64,000 nucleotides of DNA, taken from contig NC_085924.1 in assembly GCF_035222485.1 (NCBI RefSeq), forward strand, positions 1,116,001 to 1,180,000, read 5' to 3'. Each line of letters starts with the position of its first letter. Position 1 is the first letter of the stretch. Both the position numbers and the translations under genes were made by a program. The notes beneath the pieces are model-generated. The model saw only the letters and a program-made list of their open reading frames with translations, ran no database searches and was not told the DNA's origin. This DNA is from Podospora pseudoanserina (Eukaryota; Ascomycota; Sordariomycetes; Sordariales; Podosporaceae). Of this stretch, positions 50,348 to 62,370 are shown piece by piece.

Positions 50348-51789
50348 TGTGACTATTGATTTCTCTGAAACTGTGGGATGACGGGGGAAATGCGCTGGTG
50401 GCGGGAGTACCTTGCGCAATTGATCAATTCCACCAGTCCAAGTCGGCGTGTTGTCGATAGCGAGCTGGGATATTTTTTCTGAGCACTCTGAAGTTTTGAA
50501 ATTTTTGCGGCAAGCTGTCGCGCACGAGCCATGCGGTGTGGGGTCGCGCCCGTCGCTGGTCTTGGCTTTTCAGCGCCTCTACTTTTATGGAAGCCTTGGA
50601 AGTTAGGCATTATTTTTTGGCCACTCTCCAAAACAACACTGCCAGCCGACAAAACAGCCACACAGCTGGACCCTCCTCGGCGCCAACTCCACAGGGCTCA
50701 TCAGCCACCATCAACCAAGGAACCGTCGCATCCCATTACCTGTGCTACCCCAGATCGGATCCCCCGGACCGAAGTTGTCTCAGCCCTACGGCCTTGATTA
50801 TCACCAGGAAGTCCATCATTGATCATTGGTCCTTTTGCCGATATCTCTTTCCGTTCTCAAAGGCCCAAATGCGAGCTGCGTCGAGCTATAGCTGTGTGCA
50901 TGCCTCCAGCCAACATGGCCATGGATGGATGGATAAGCAAATATGCTGTGATATTCGTACCTACCGTATGATGCGAGGCGGGCTATCTGGTACACCGCAT
51001 CCCGAGCTTTGGTGTTAATGTCCTTTTCGTCTTGGTCACGTTGGTCGTATGCACCTCGAGCTGACATTTCACATCTCGTCGCAACCTCACAAATCGACCA
51101 TGCTTCATTCAGCACGGACAACGGGATGCGACACAGCATACGGATAGCAGAACTTCCAGATGCCACAGCAGGTATTATTTCCAGTATACCGTCGTGTATC
51201 ATGCACTGGACATCGGGAGATTGGGGGCACCCAAGTAGAGCCTATGGCTGACTACTCATCAGCACAGTAATGAAGGCAGGTCGTCAAGAGGCAGCCTGCA
51301 GGCACGGCACCACCACCACCAGCAAGGGGGTCCTGTAATTGGGGTCGATCTTCACAACGGTGTCTTCAACCAATCAGCACGTCAGCCACGGCCTCTACAG
51401 CCCCCAACACGATCCAGTTGTTCGGCGTCATTGCACCCCCAAGCCCACTACGACGTGATAGGCAAGCGAGTCTGACCCCCAACAGTGTGCGCAGCTGCGA
51501 CAAGCGGCCCTCTTCACCGACCCCCTTTTCAGCCCTGCGAGGACACACTGCCCTCCTTCATATAATGGATGCATACATCATGGTTGCCTTGCCCGGGCCT
51601 GTGTACCTGGCAGTTTGACGGTGCTCTTGTGTAAAGGTGTTGTCTTGCTCGGGGGCCAAGTGAAACCAGTCAACCAACTGGTCTTAAACCCCGGCAATTG
51701 AGAATCCCCGCCCTCGAGTCACACTCTCCGCGCTTTCGTTGTCAGCTCTCCGTGTTGAACTCAGCGCAGCACAGAACAAGGCAGACATC
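50348..51789. promoter_or_regulatory. Divergent promoter region, NOP56 and the C2H2 gene
   Basis: 1.44 kb. The frames present on either strand lack plausible starts and family features; I see no gene. Confidence 0.5.
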
Positions 51790-54700
51790 ATGGACTCCAA
51801 TGAAGCCAGCCGAGAGGCGCCTCAAGGACCAAGCACCGCTCTGGATGGAGTCTCTGGCATCGCCTTACCAAGACGAAGCGGCGCCATCAGACATGCCGCC
51901 GGTAGCCGGCCCATTCTTCCCACCTTGACACCTGGGGTGGGCAAAAACACCTTTGTGGCAACGCCCATTCAAGAAACGCCGGCCGATGACGACCCGAGCA
52001 GACACTCGTGGGTCTCGTTCGTTTCAGCCAGCACGGCCAGGTCCTCTGCAGTGCCAAGCATCTTTTCTCAAAGATTCTCGACCTTCTCGGCCTCTACTCG
52101 GCAGTCAATTCGTCAGTCCTTGATCGAGTCTCCCATCTCAGCCATCAGCCCTTCGTACAAGAGGCAGGACAGCATCAAGGAAGAAAACCCCTACTTCTGC
52201 ACCTTCTGCAGTGATTCCTTTGCAACAAAGGAGGAGTGGAGGCTGCACGAAAATGACTACCATGACAAGCGTGAGGTGTACGCCTGCAGCACCTGTTCTG
52301 CAGTGTTTCGACGGGCCGCTTCGCTCTGGGACCACGAGAGTGACGTGCATGGAATTAAGCCCACAGATGAGCTTCCCCAGCCAGCACGTTACTCTCCCTT
52401 ACGAGCTGCCTGGGGTTGCGGCTTCTGCGCTGCCCTCTTCAGATCCCGTACGGACTACCTTGACCACGTTGGGAATCATTACGACGAAGGCTCAGAGCGG
52501 GTGCAATGGCAGCACTCCCTTGTCATCAAGGCTTTGCTTCAGCAACCAAAGGTAGAGGAAGCATGGGTTGCCTTGGTGGCAGAGGAGGAGACAGCACAAG
52601 GAGCAAAACTGCGCTTCATGTGGGACGAGGGCAACAGCGGCCGACTTCTCGATGCCGAAGAAGCTTCCACATTACAAGATGTCCTTGAGTTTTTTGGAAA
52701 CAGTGCAGTGATGGAAGCGGAGGAAGTTGCCCTCATGGCGTATGACCTTGCCCAAAAGCGGGTGGAAAGAGATGTGAGCAGGGATGTGAGCAGCGTGCTG
52801 CCGCAGCGTTATGCTCGACAGGACCCAGATGAGATTACAGAGGTCGATTCTATCTCACAACCTGAATCGCCATCCGCTAGTCACCGAGAATTACCACGCT
52901 CGGTAGACGACATGTCTCTGGCCATGTCATCCAACCTTGACATCCCCTTTTCTTCAAATCTGGCCAAATCAAGCTTCTCATCACTGATTGCGGACAAGAT
53001 TGCTCGAGAGTCTTCGGCACCAATGCCATCAGCAACCGTTGGAGACAGCATTGCGAGACCCTCCTCAGTACCAGCTGTTCTTTCTAAAGCCCGCCCTGCT
53101 CCTAGCATCGCTCTTCGAAACGCAACAGCACGAGGAAATCTTCGTCGCATTGATAGCGGCCTTCCAAGGGCACCTACGCCTCAGCCTGACCAGCGCCGAG
53201 GCAACACCCCGCCACGCCCGAACCTGATTGCCAACAGAAATGGCATAACAGTAATGAGCCCAACTCAAGATCCATCTACGACTAGTCACCTTCCCGCACA
53301 TGTACTTGTTGCTCGAGCGAGCCCGCTATCCTCGATCCGCCCACACACAAGCTCCAGTACACTCTCAAGCCACGCAAAGGACAACGCCAAGTGGCTAGAT
53401 GACAGCACGAGTGAGACAGTGTCGGAAGACAGCGTGTCGGACACTGACTCTTGGTTGGAACATGACGGTTTGTCTGCAGCAGCAAAGACATGGAAGTCGA
53501 CCTTCAACCAAACAGTAGAGCTTGGCATGGGAGCACTTTGGACGCGCTATAATCATGACTGGAATGCTCTTATTGTGCAGTGTGTGGGCGAGGCAGGAAG
53601 AAGTAGCAGCTCCCCGCACTACCGCGACACGACGGGGAGGGTTCGAAAGGGGACCTCTTCCAGGCAAAACAAGAACCTGCGGCCTGGCGGGCGCTATCCA
53701 ATCGATGATGAGGACGAGGACGATGACGACGGTGAGGGGCAGCGGCCTGGTTCATCGCTGTCTAAGCGAAGTTCTTTATCCACAAAAAGATTTGCATGCC
53801 CCTTCCGTAAGCATGATCCACACAAGTACAGCCTTCAGGAACATGAAGTCTGCGCCGTCAGATCATGGGGAACCATCTCCAGACTCAAGTAGGTGGCTCT
53901 GGTCTCGAGACGGTGAGCAAAGGCTAACAAACCCTATCCAGAGAGCATCTTTATCGCCGTCACTACAAGATCCACTGCCAACGATGCAAGCAAATGTTTG
54001 GGGATTTCAAAGAATTGCAGGGCCATGAGATGTCACCACAGGGGTGTGAGCTCGTTCCCGGTCCGCCGCCTTGCGATATTTCAACCCTCCAAGAAAAGCA
54101 ACTGAAATCACGAAAACACAATGCCCGGCGAAAGACAGACGAGGAGAAGTGGGTAGAGATATACCAGCTTCTATTCCCTAACGAGGAAATACCATCGTCG
54201 CCATGTGAGTGCATCCATCAGGATCCAACACTCGCCTAAAGGGAGGTTAGATCGCTGATTTTGATGCCAGATCCCGAAGTCGCCGAAGATATGGGCCCAA
54301 TATCATCCGAGGCCCAATCCAGCATGCACTTTCAGCACTTTCTTCTCCGCACCTTGCCGAGCCTTTTTACGCAGACCGCGGAGGCGCAGTTTCAGCGACC
54401 GATTGCGCCGCACGAAGCACTGAGGATGGACAGTATACCGAAAATCATTGAAGGGGCGCTTCAGAAGGCTTTCCTGGAATGGGAAGCCAGGGGCAATAAT
54501 ATTGTCTCTGCGGACCGTTCAGCTGTTTCAATGAGCTTTATACCCGAGATCGTACCTGAGATGGTACCTCTGAATATTCCATACAGCTATGCGCCCGCGT
54601 CAACCTACCAGACACCCCCAATGTCAGCCGCTCCCAGCGCCGACCATAGCTTCCTCTCTGGGAACCTCGGGGGCATGGGTGGATTCACGCCAGACACAAA

Positions 54701-54902
54701 CGATGACGACTCTGGGTTCGTGGACAATAGTTTCCAGTTCCAGCCAGGGCCACCAGCCACCTATGCTGGGTTTGTGCCTCAGTATGATACTAGTAGCGAC
54801 TGGCAGACAGGCCTTGGGCTGATGAACGTCGGTGATACTGACATGGGGTTTGGGAATAATATGAACGTGGGCGGTCACTATCCTGGGTTTTCACAGGGTT
54901 AA
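51790..54902 (+). CDS. C2H2 zinc-finger protein, probable transcription factor
   Basis: Exons 51790-53888, 53942-54204 and 54271-54902 (introns 53 and 66 bp) encode 997 residues. The N-terminus is Ser rich and disordered. Three C2H2 fingers follow at about 135-230: FCTFCSDSFATKEEWRLHE-x-DYH, ACSTCSAVFRRAASLWDHE-x-VH and GCGFCAALFRSRTDYLDHVGNHY. A helical region (LVIKALLQQPKVEEAW) and a long Ser and Pro rich stretch come next, then an acidic patch and a second Cys-His cluster at about 680-740: FACPFRKHDPHKYS, then HLYRRHYKIHCQRCKQMF and ELQGHE. The C-terminal about 200 residues are Pro, Gly and Asn rich and may activate transcription. This architecture recurs in uncharacterised fungal C2H2 proteins. 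Target unknown. Confidence 0.85.
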
Positions 54903-55201
54903 GTCTTGGACGGGTCGACTTATGTTACTGCCGTTGTAGAGAATCTAGCGCAAGCATTCTTTTACCCACCTCCCTACCTACCTCAAGAATGATTTTACAC
55001 CAGTTGACCAATCGAATCGCACTGATAAGCATCGCATTTGCTATACCCCTAACCCTCTTTTGGAACGAAACACCTGGCAGCAATCGACTCGGCCACCAAT
55101 ACACGGACTGACCTGACCATTCAAGCAAAAACGCCACATCACAACGACGATTAAATGAAGCACATCTTCTCTTCAACACCATCAAAACCTTCTCAGCAAC
55201 C
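54903..55201. promoter_or_regulatory. PIF1-like gene promoter
   Basis: About 300 bp between the C2H2 stop and the helicase start; no gene. Confidence 0.45.
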
Positions 55202-57196
55202 ATGTCTCGCAAGCTCAAGCCGAGTCTTTCCGTGGCAGTCAAAGGCTGGTCAGTGGAAAGATACCAGATCTGCGGGTAAGAAACCCGCACAGTCGCAAGA
55301 ATCACGCCACTAATTCAATCAAACAGTGATCAACAACACAGTCTCAGCCGAGGTCGCCACGGTGTGCTTCGTGTACAAGACAAGCCGAGCAATGATTTCC
55401 GTATCTACCGACCAACAACGACTACGGGGCTGCAAATCAAGTGTCGAGCGATATCACCGGGATTCCTTAACGCGATCATTTACTCCAAGGATGCGAGAGA
55501 ACCGGGCAGCAGCAAGAGACCTTTTACCACCAATGCCAAGAGAGCGCACCAACTAGATGGGGAGCTAGACGAGCAAGCTGGCCCGACTCTCTTGCCCGAG
55601 CAACAAGATGTCGTCGACCATGCAGTTGCTGGTCACAACATCTTCTTCACGGGGTCTGCAGGATGCGGGAAATCAACCGTTCTCCACGAAGTGCGCAGGC
55701 GTCTCGAAGCCTTGGGCAAGAGGGTTCATGTCGTGGCACCGACAGGGATCGTGGCTTTAGCCATCGGTGGTTCTACGACCTGGTCTTTTGCTGGCTGGAC
55801 ACCAAATTCTAGCAGGAGATCCCTGAGGGAGCTCCGCAAGACAGCCAAACAGCATGCAATTACCAGGAAATGTTTGCTGACCGCAGATACCCTCATAATA
55901 GATGAGATTAGCATGATCGAGAACAACTTCTTTGAAAGATTCGACTTCCTGTTGAGGAACGTACGGAGTAGTCGCAAGCGACCAGCCCAGCCATTTGGTG
56001 GGATTCAGATCATCGTCACCGGAGACTTCTGCCAACTCCCGCCCGTAAAGCCCTTTGAACACTGCTTCAGTTGTGGAAGAGAAACGCAGACACTGAAAGA
56101 GGGTATCGAGGAGCAGCCACTCACCGCCAAGTTTTGCGCCTCTTGCGGATTTATCTTCAGAGAGGAGAACAAATTCGCCTTCAGCAGCACCGCCTGGCAC
56201 CACTGCAAATTTAAAAACATCCATCTGAATACCATCCACCGCCAAAGAGATCCGACTTTCATCTCCATCCTCCAGAAATGCCGGCTTGGAATTCCATTTT
56301 CTACAGACGACGTCGCGGCGCTCACTTGTCTCAAACCGGGCGTTTCCCCTGACAATGCCGTCAAGCTTTTCCCTCTCCGTGCCGACGTCAGGCAGGCCAA
56401 CGAGAAGGCTTTCCAGGAACTCCAAACACCACCTATCACCTTTACATGCGAGGATTATTTTGGGCGTAGCGAGGATTATTTTGGGCGTAGCGAGGATTAT
56501 TTTGGGCGTAGCGAGGATTATTCTGGGCGTAGCAAGGAAGACTCCCTCAAATACGGCAAGCGGCTTTCCGACGGAACGCTCAAGTGTCTCGACGACCACC
56601 GCTTCGAGAGAAAGCTCAGCTTGAAAAAAGGCATGCGTGTGCTCCTGCTCAGCAACTTGGATGTGGAAGCCGGTCTTTACAACGGCAGCCAAGGGAAGGT
56701 TGTAGGCTTCGAATCCTTAACTTTCCCAACCTACCTCGGCCAAGTCAGGGGAGAGTACGCCACACTCAGAAAGAAACTGATCAGCGATTTCGCCTCGGCA
56801 CACGCGGAAGAAATGAGACGGTACGGCCTAGGCTGGCCCATTGTTGAGTTTGATAATGGAAACACGGAGACTATCTATGCTGAGTGCAATGTGCATGCGG
56901 TTGGGTATGAGCCTCCTTACTGGCTGGCGTGCCGGACGCAGATACCACTCACGGCGGGGTATGCGTTGACCATTCACAAGGCGCAGGGGATGACGTTGGA
57001 GAAGGTTATTGTGGACCTGTCGAAGGTGTTTGAGGAGAGGCAGATTTATGTGGCGCTTTCGAGGGTCAAGACGCTGGAGGGGTTGCAGGTGGTGGGGTTG
57101 ACGATGGAGAGGGGAGGATGGGGTGATGTTGAGGGGGCTGAGAAGGTGAGGAGGTTTTTGAGAGAGACGTTTGGGGATGAGGCGGTGACATACTGA
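55202..57196 (+). CDS. PIF1-family DNA helicase with Cys insertion
   Basis: Exons 55202-55275 and 55327-57196 (51 bp intron) encode 647 residues. The N-terminus is basic and could be a mitochondrial or nuclear targeting region. Walker A GSAGCGKST lies at about 134, then VVAPTGIVALAIGGSTTWSFAG, Walker B LIIDEISM, and motif III VTGDFCQLPPV. Between motif III and FAFSSTAWHHC sits an insertion of about 40 residues with two CxxC pairs (CFSCG, CASCGF), probably a zinc knuckle. Later motifs are intact: KGMRVLLLSNLDVEAGLYNGSQGKV, LTAGYALTIHKAQGMTLEKV and YVALSRVKTLEGLQVVGL. PIF1 helicases are 5'-3' DNA helicases acting on telomeres, G-quadruplexes and mitochondrial DNA. Residues 400-427 are four tandem EDYFGRS heptads, absent from the family. 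Confidence 0.92.
56450..56533 (+). repeat. Four tandem 21 bp units inside the helicase gene
   Basis: Units 56450-56470, 56471-56491 and 56492-56512 are identical; 56513-56533 differs by one base (T to C). They encode EDYFGRS three times and EDYSGRS once. Confidence 0.97.
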
Positions 57197-57751
57197 CTGG
57201 ACAGTTGGTGTAAATGTGGTGGAGTTTGAGCAGGTACCGAGCAATGTACCTGAAGTGTCGAGTACATGTCGGTTTAGATGTTGTGGAAATTCGACAAGAT
57301 ATCACAGTATCTATGAAAGTGTGGTCTGAGTGGGATAGCTCCGACAGTGTCAGGTGTCAAGATTATAAAGTGTCTCTTTATTTACAAGAAGATACAGATT
57401 GCAGTGAACTCCAATGGACGTAATGTTCGAGAATCTGCGATGAAAAGAAATGACATAACCTGGGTACCTATAACAGAGTATATCTAGACTGGACTCCATC
57501 AACCGGTCATCAAATACTCATCAATACTCTTCGTCATCACAGGCAAGCAAGCTTTCAGTGTTATTCTAACAATGGTATGATTCAAGGCCGAGAAATATGA
57601 TGCAACAAATAAGCTAGGCGCAACTCGAGGATATTGGCAAGAAAGATTAAGCTGCGCATTCTTATGCACCTAAACGAAAGCGAGCGACAAAAGCCCATTT
57701 TCTTTCCCTCTTTTCTTCTTGGCAGCCTCAACAAAGAAGACAGTCAGCCAC
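57197..57751. other. Convergent 3' regions, no gene seen
   Basis: Between the helicase and the DUF1996 gene; AT-rich, no supported frame. Confidence 0.5.
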
Positions 57752-58957
57752 TCAGGCACCAACACCAGGGAGAGCGGGAAGCCCTATTGTCACTCCAGTC
57801 AGCACACATTCACACTTCAACATCATCGTCAACCAGGGTCAAACTCACAGCTGTCATAATCCTCCTTCGCGTTCGGCTTGACGGCGCACCGTCTAGCGTT
57901 GTCCAAGCTCTGCGTCCTCAAGTTGGCGCAACTGGCGCCGAAGCAGCCAGAGGTGTCCATCGCCCTCTGCAAGCTGTCGTCCTTCCAGCCAAAGACGTAA
58001 TCGGCGTGCTGGCCGAGACCGGTAGGGTCGCCGGTGGAGAGGACGAAGGGCTGGGAGCCGTCGGCGGGCCAGTCGGCGCGGTTGGCGAACTTGGAGGTGT
58101 CCCAGAAGACCTCGTACATGAGCTGGGGGATGCGGACGGGGTGGGAGGCGGGGCAGTTGCCGCCGAGGGAGAGGAAGTCGGCTGGGCCGGAGGTGGGGTA
58201 GGCTACGTGGTCTTGGTGGTTGGGGGTGTCACTGAGGAGATGTTAGATGCGTTCAATATGGTTGTGAAGACAAAGGGACATACAGGTTCTTGCCATCCCA
58301 GCAGGTGGGGAAGTGGATGTTGGAGCGGATGCCACCAGGGCAGGGCTTGGTGGGGAAGGCCTCGGTGTCATAGTTGTTGTCCATGCAAGGAGCACCAACA
58401 TCACCCTGGTGGTTGGGGCCGGAGTAGCATCTGAAGCAGTTTTGACGACGGAGCTTCTGGTCGGGGCGGGAGCGGACGTTGGGATCACCGACGAGCATGC
58501 GGAAGCCGGGCTTGAAGGCCGTGATGCGGCCGGGCTGGGCCGAAACATAGTAGATCAAAATACCGCCGTTGATCTGGGTTGAGAACCTGTCGTTGAACTG
58601 CAATGGGGCAGAGAACTGGGGGACCCGCTTGTAGGACCCGTTGCGGGCCTTGAAGTAGAGGTTGGCGGTCCAGTAGTTGGAGAAATCGTCCGCGAAGGAG
58701 CACGTTGTGCAGGTGGAGTGCTGGGCGATATCGTCGGTAGGCATAGTGGCGTTGAAGGCGTTACCACCAATAATTTGGTGGATGTGAGGCGAGGGGATCT
58801 GGCCGGGGTTGACAAGGGGGTCGATGCGGTCGATGACGAGTTGGGTGCAGCCGAATCGAAGCATGGTCAGACCGCCAGGGCCACCAAACTGGGGGTTGGG
58901 GCTGGCCTTGGGGGCCGCCTCGGCCAGAGCCGCAAGGAAGAGCGACGTCCAAAGCAT
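57752..58957 (-). CDS. Secreted DUF1996 protein
   Basis: Exons 58957-58284, 58231-57849 and 57783-57752 (introns 52 and 65 bp) encode 362 residues. A signal peptide (MLWTSLFLAALAEAAPKAS) is followed by the DUF1996 domain: LRFGCTQLVIDRIDPLVNPG, SPHIHQIIGGNAFN, STCTTCSFADDFSNYWTANL, PGFRMLVGDP, CYSGPN, CPGGIRSNIHFPTCWDG, HVAYP, CPASHPVRIPQLMYEVFWDT, FVLSTGDPTG and CFGASC. The last small exon adds the typical WLPALPG end. Members are secreted or wall-associated proteins of ascomycetes, some with WSC domains (absent here); their function is not established. Conserved His and Cys residues suggest disulphides and perhaps a metal site. Confidence 0.92.
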
Positions 58958-60321
58958 CTTTGCTTTTCTCCTTGGTCTTGATCTGTGTCTGACAACAGCA
59001 GCCTTCGCTGGGAACGATGGGAAAGAGGTGGTGACTGTGGAACAGTTGCTGAACCGGAACTTCAACCAGGGCGATGATGATGGTCGTTCGGGGGATCACA
59101 TTTATATCTCTTTTCTTGGGTTTTCTTTGGAGCCGCCAAAACGTGGTATTCTCCATTTCTTCCAAGATTGTTCCATTCGGAAGCAACTGCCGTCGTACCA
59201 GACGGACTGTGTGAAATGCCGAGCACATGGCAGCCATCTGGCCGCCAGTACGGGGTCGATATTGAAGGCGACAATATCCAAATAGATTTGGCGGGTGATA
59301 GAAACCTTTTCGGCGGCAATCCTCCCTTGATCGCGTTGCGTGTGGGGTCAATAAACAAGGTACCCCTTTTAGTGGTGGTTTTGGCATCTGACCAATTGGA
59401 GGGTGCGGAACCGACGTCATCCAGGGTGGTCTCCCCTGATCAGGCTGAGTATGCGGCAGATTTGTGATAGGACAGCCAGTTCATATACAAGGAGCGTCTA
59501 TACAATGACTGGGCAGGCAAGTTCTAGGAGTTGCCACATTGGGCAAAGAGAGACAGGTCTCGATGCAAAAGAGTGGGAAGGCCAAGAGGCCGAAACATGA
59601 CAGGAGCTGGGGTAAATAGATGAAAGCCATGTGGTATGCCACACACAGACCTTGACTTCGGCGGCTGTGATGCCCACGTTGCCACTGCGGCAACGGGCAC
59701 ACATGAGTAGCGAGGACTACAGAGGTTTGTGGTTGGAAGGATAAATTCTACCGTCCAGCGAAACGCTACAGCAAAACGTGGCATCCCATCGGGCGGCCCG
59801 AAAAGAAGAGGAGGGATCAACCTGGGTAGATGGGAAGGTGAAAAAGGTGGGAAGCATTGGTGTGATGTGATGCTATGCTGGATGTGGGATACCGGGTCCA
59901 GTGAGTTGGGCGGTTGAATGGGTCCCGGTGGCTTTTTCTGTTGTCCGTTTATTGTGTAGCACACACACATTTGTCTAGTGTAAACTGAACCAAATGATCT
60001 CCAGACTGTGATCTTGATCGTAAGAGGGATGCCGAGATCGCTATGGTTAGTGTACGGTCAACAATCTCTGCCAGCCTGGTTTCAGCCCGCTCATGTTAAT
60101 GTTGGGCCGCTGTCTGCCAAGTGTTTCGCTTTCTGACATGCCAGCGGCAGTCGTGAGTAGCAGGCACCACGAAATCTAGAATCTTCGTCTCGGCCCAACA
60201 TTGCTCAAATATATTGCCGTCGAGACCTTCACGTGAACTCAGAAGGCGTTGATCCAGTCGATTTGTCAGGAGACGCCAACTCTGGTGGTCTTTAGCGTGG
60301 TGTTGACATCATCCGTGCTCT
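58958..60321. other. Intergenic, no gene seen
   Basis: Promoter of the DUF1996 gene and about 1.2 kb of spacer. Frames here are short and overlapping. Confidence 0.5.
59101..59106 (-). promoter_or_regulatory. TATA box of the DUF1996 gene
   Basis: TATAAA on the minus strand (GATATAAATG context), 144 bp upstream of the start codon. Confidence 0.5.
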
Positions 60322-60627
60322 TTAGATTGAACACCTGAGAGGTGTTAGAGAGACTGATGTTGACTCTGGAGTCTTCCAAGACGGCCTGACTGCCACCCGA
60401 GCATGAGCACGAGAGCGCGCAGATGTTCTCGCAATGTATTTTCGGCTGTCTTTTCCGAGTGTTCTCCTTCGTGACCTCGCTTCAAAAGAAACCGAACCTT
60501 TCCCTGCAGAGCAAAGCAGCTGGTCGCTCAACCTGGTCACCATTTCGCGCTTGCTTGCATCGCTAGCCGTTGACGAGGCCCTTGGTGTTTTGTACCTCTT
60601 GCCGAACTCCGGTTTCGAGGCTGCCAT
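60322..60627 (-). CDS. Possible small basic Ser/Arg-rich protein
   Basis: From ATG 60627 the frame encodes 101 residues rich in Ser, Arg, Lys and Thr (KRYKTPRASSTASDASKREM, SFEARSRRRTLGKDSRKYI). The frame stays open upstream to 60723 without an ATG, so it might be an exon of a larger gene or a chance frame. No known domain. Confidence 0.25.
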   Translation of the reverse strand: MAASKPEFGKRYKTPRASSTASDASKREMVTRLSDQLLCSAGKGSVSFEARSRRRTLGKDSRKYIARTSARSRAHARVAVRPSWKTPESTSVSLTPLRCSI

Positions 60628-62028
60628 CCTTTCACCTGTCTCCCAGTCTTTGGTCCTGTGAATATTCGCGCCCTCGATCTCTATGACTCTGTTAGTCCAA
60701 GGCCAAAACTGCGAGACTACCAACGGACAAAGCTCAAGGTAAGGTTGGGCAGCCCCTTCGCCTAATGGGTTTCACCATTCCTGCCATGAAAATTTGATAC
60801 CCATAAAGACTTTGTCACTGATCTAAAATCCCAACATCAGCCTTCACCTCTCCGTCAAAAAACCAGTTAACTCACATACCAAACACTCCACGTGTTCACG
60901 CCCTTTCCCTTCCATTCGTACCCCAGGTCGTAAAAACCGTTGTGTAAGTCACATTTGGGTTATTGATGTGCGGAACCCCAGAAGACATATTGCTTAATAT
61001 GTTCAAGTCGTAATGCCAAACCGGGACAAGTGGTCCAGTGCAACCCCTCACCTCACCCTCGGAAGAAGACCACTCGTGATCATCAAACGTGGTAACCGTT
61101 GTCTTGGCGACAACCCTAACCCTTCTCCTGGCTCGCCCCTTTTCACCCCCTGAGTGCCCAGGCCTCGGACTTGAACTCGGAGGCGCTGTTGCAAATTAGG
61201 AAAGCATGTAGTCTTGCTGGTTGAGTTTGAGCCTTAACAATTGCCTTACCGTCAGCCTCTCTGCAGTCGTGATACAAGCCACATTCATGGCTGCATTCAG
61301 CAAGGCTGCGCCGCAATGAGATGTGATGAGGGGGAGAGGCCGCCGGGGTTGGACCGGATAAATGCACGGGTTATTCCGCGCCATTCGAGATCAACATCTA
61401 TGCCAGGATTGAGTTGGGCGCATGATCCGTGATATTATTCACGATTTGTGAGACATAATTCTGGAAGTTGTCGAGTCTCTGCGTCAGAGAGGGCAATAAC
61501 AAGCTGCTGGTTATCATCATGGGGCATCTTTCCACCATTGTATGCTCAGTTTCCGCTCACTGACCTATCTTAGTGACTTCTGATCATGCTTACATTCCCA
61601 CAGGGGCAGACCATCAAAGATGTCACAGGCAAATTTATGATGTTGATCGTGGGTGCAACCGGTAGGGCTTTACTCAGTGAAATCAATCTCTCAACCCCTT
61701 TACTAAGACTACCGCAAAGCGGCAAGCCGAGCCTCTCACGCCGACGGTGTTGACTGCGTACCGTACGACCCCAATGGTCCACCACCAAAGAAGGGGGCCG
61801 TGAAAGATGTTCAAGTTGCGGAGGAACATATCGGATCAAATGGCAAGGCTAAAGTCAAATGGTACGAGTAATAGTAGATCTTAATTCCAGCTAACAATGA
61901 TATTAACATGAAGCTTCATGAAAAGAGTGTCTGAAATAGTTGGCAAAAGAAGAAAGTTTTCATCATCCTCCTCCACCCACCTCAGCCATTCCAAAATCCA
62001 ATACCTTCCCGCCACTCATGATCCCAAT
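60628..62028. other. Intergenic, no gene seen
   Basis: 1.4 kb with only short frames on both strands and no motif that I recognise. Confidence 0.5.
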
Positions 62029-62370
62029 CTAGCACCGCACCTGCGTAACAAAAGCCCCATTGTAATTCACCTGCCTGTTGGGAACAATAGCAGCGCCCAC
62101 GGCAGTATTCCCGTTGAAAGCCTGGCAACGGGCGTTACTCGGTCCGCTGACGATAAGGGCCGAGAAGAGGGGGCCATTGCGGTTGAAGACGCCGCCTCCG
62201 GCGCGGATTTCGCGCTGGATGAAGGTGGTTTGGCGCTCGATCTCGAACTGGACCCGGACGACGGATTGGCGGGCCTCGAGGGCGGGCTCAACCTCGGCCG
62301 CTGGGGCAGGAGCGGGAGCCGCGGTGGCGAGGGTGATGAGGAGGGTGGTGAGGAGGTTTTTGAGCTGCAT
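62029..62370 (-). CDS. Small secreted protein
   Basis: Single exon of 113 residues from ATG 62370. A signal peptide (MQLKNLLTTLLITLATAAPAPA) is followed by a Pro and Glu rich stretch with a possible Kex2-like site (LEAR), then a compact domain with VVRVQFEIERQTTFIQRE, GVFNRNGPLFSALIVSG and two Cys, one being the C-terminal residue, likely paired. Small size and secretion are effector- or antimicrobial-like, but nothing identifies a target. A TATA-like element lies about 120 bp upstream. Confidence 0.8.
   Translation of the reverse strand: MQLKNLLTTLLITLATAAPAPAPAAEVEPALEARQSVVRVQFEIERQTTFIQREIRAGGGVFNRNGPLFSALIVSGPSNARCQAFNGNTAVGAAIVPNRQVNYNGAFVTQVRC

Noticed and set aside
50536-51018. 160-codon frame between NOP56 and the C2H2 gene
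   Set aside because: No proper ATG at its start, odd composition and no domain; most likely non-coding promoter DNA.
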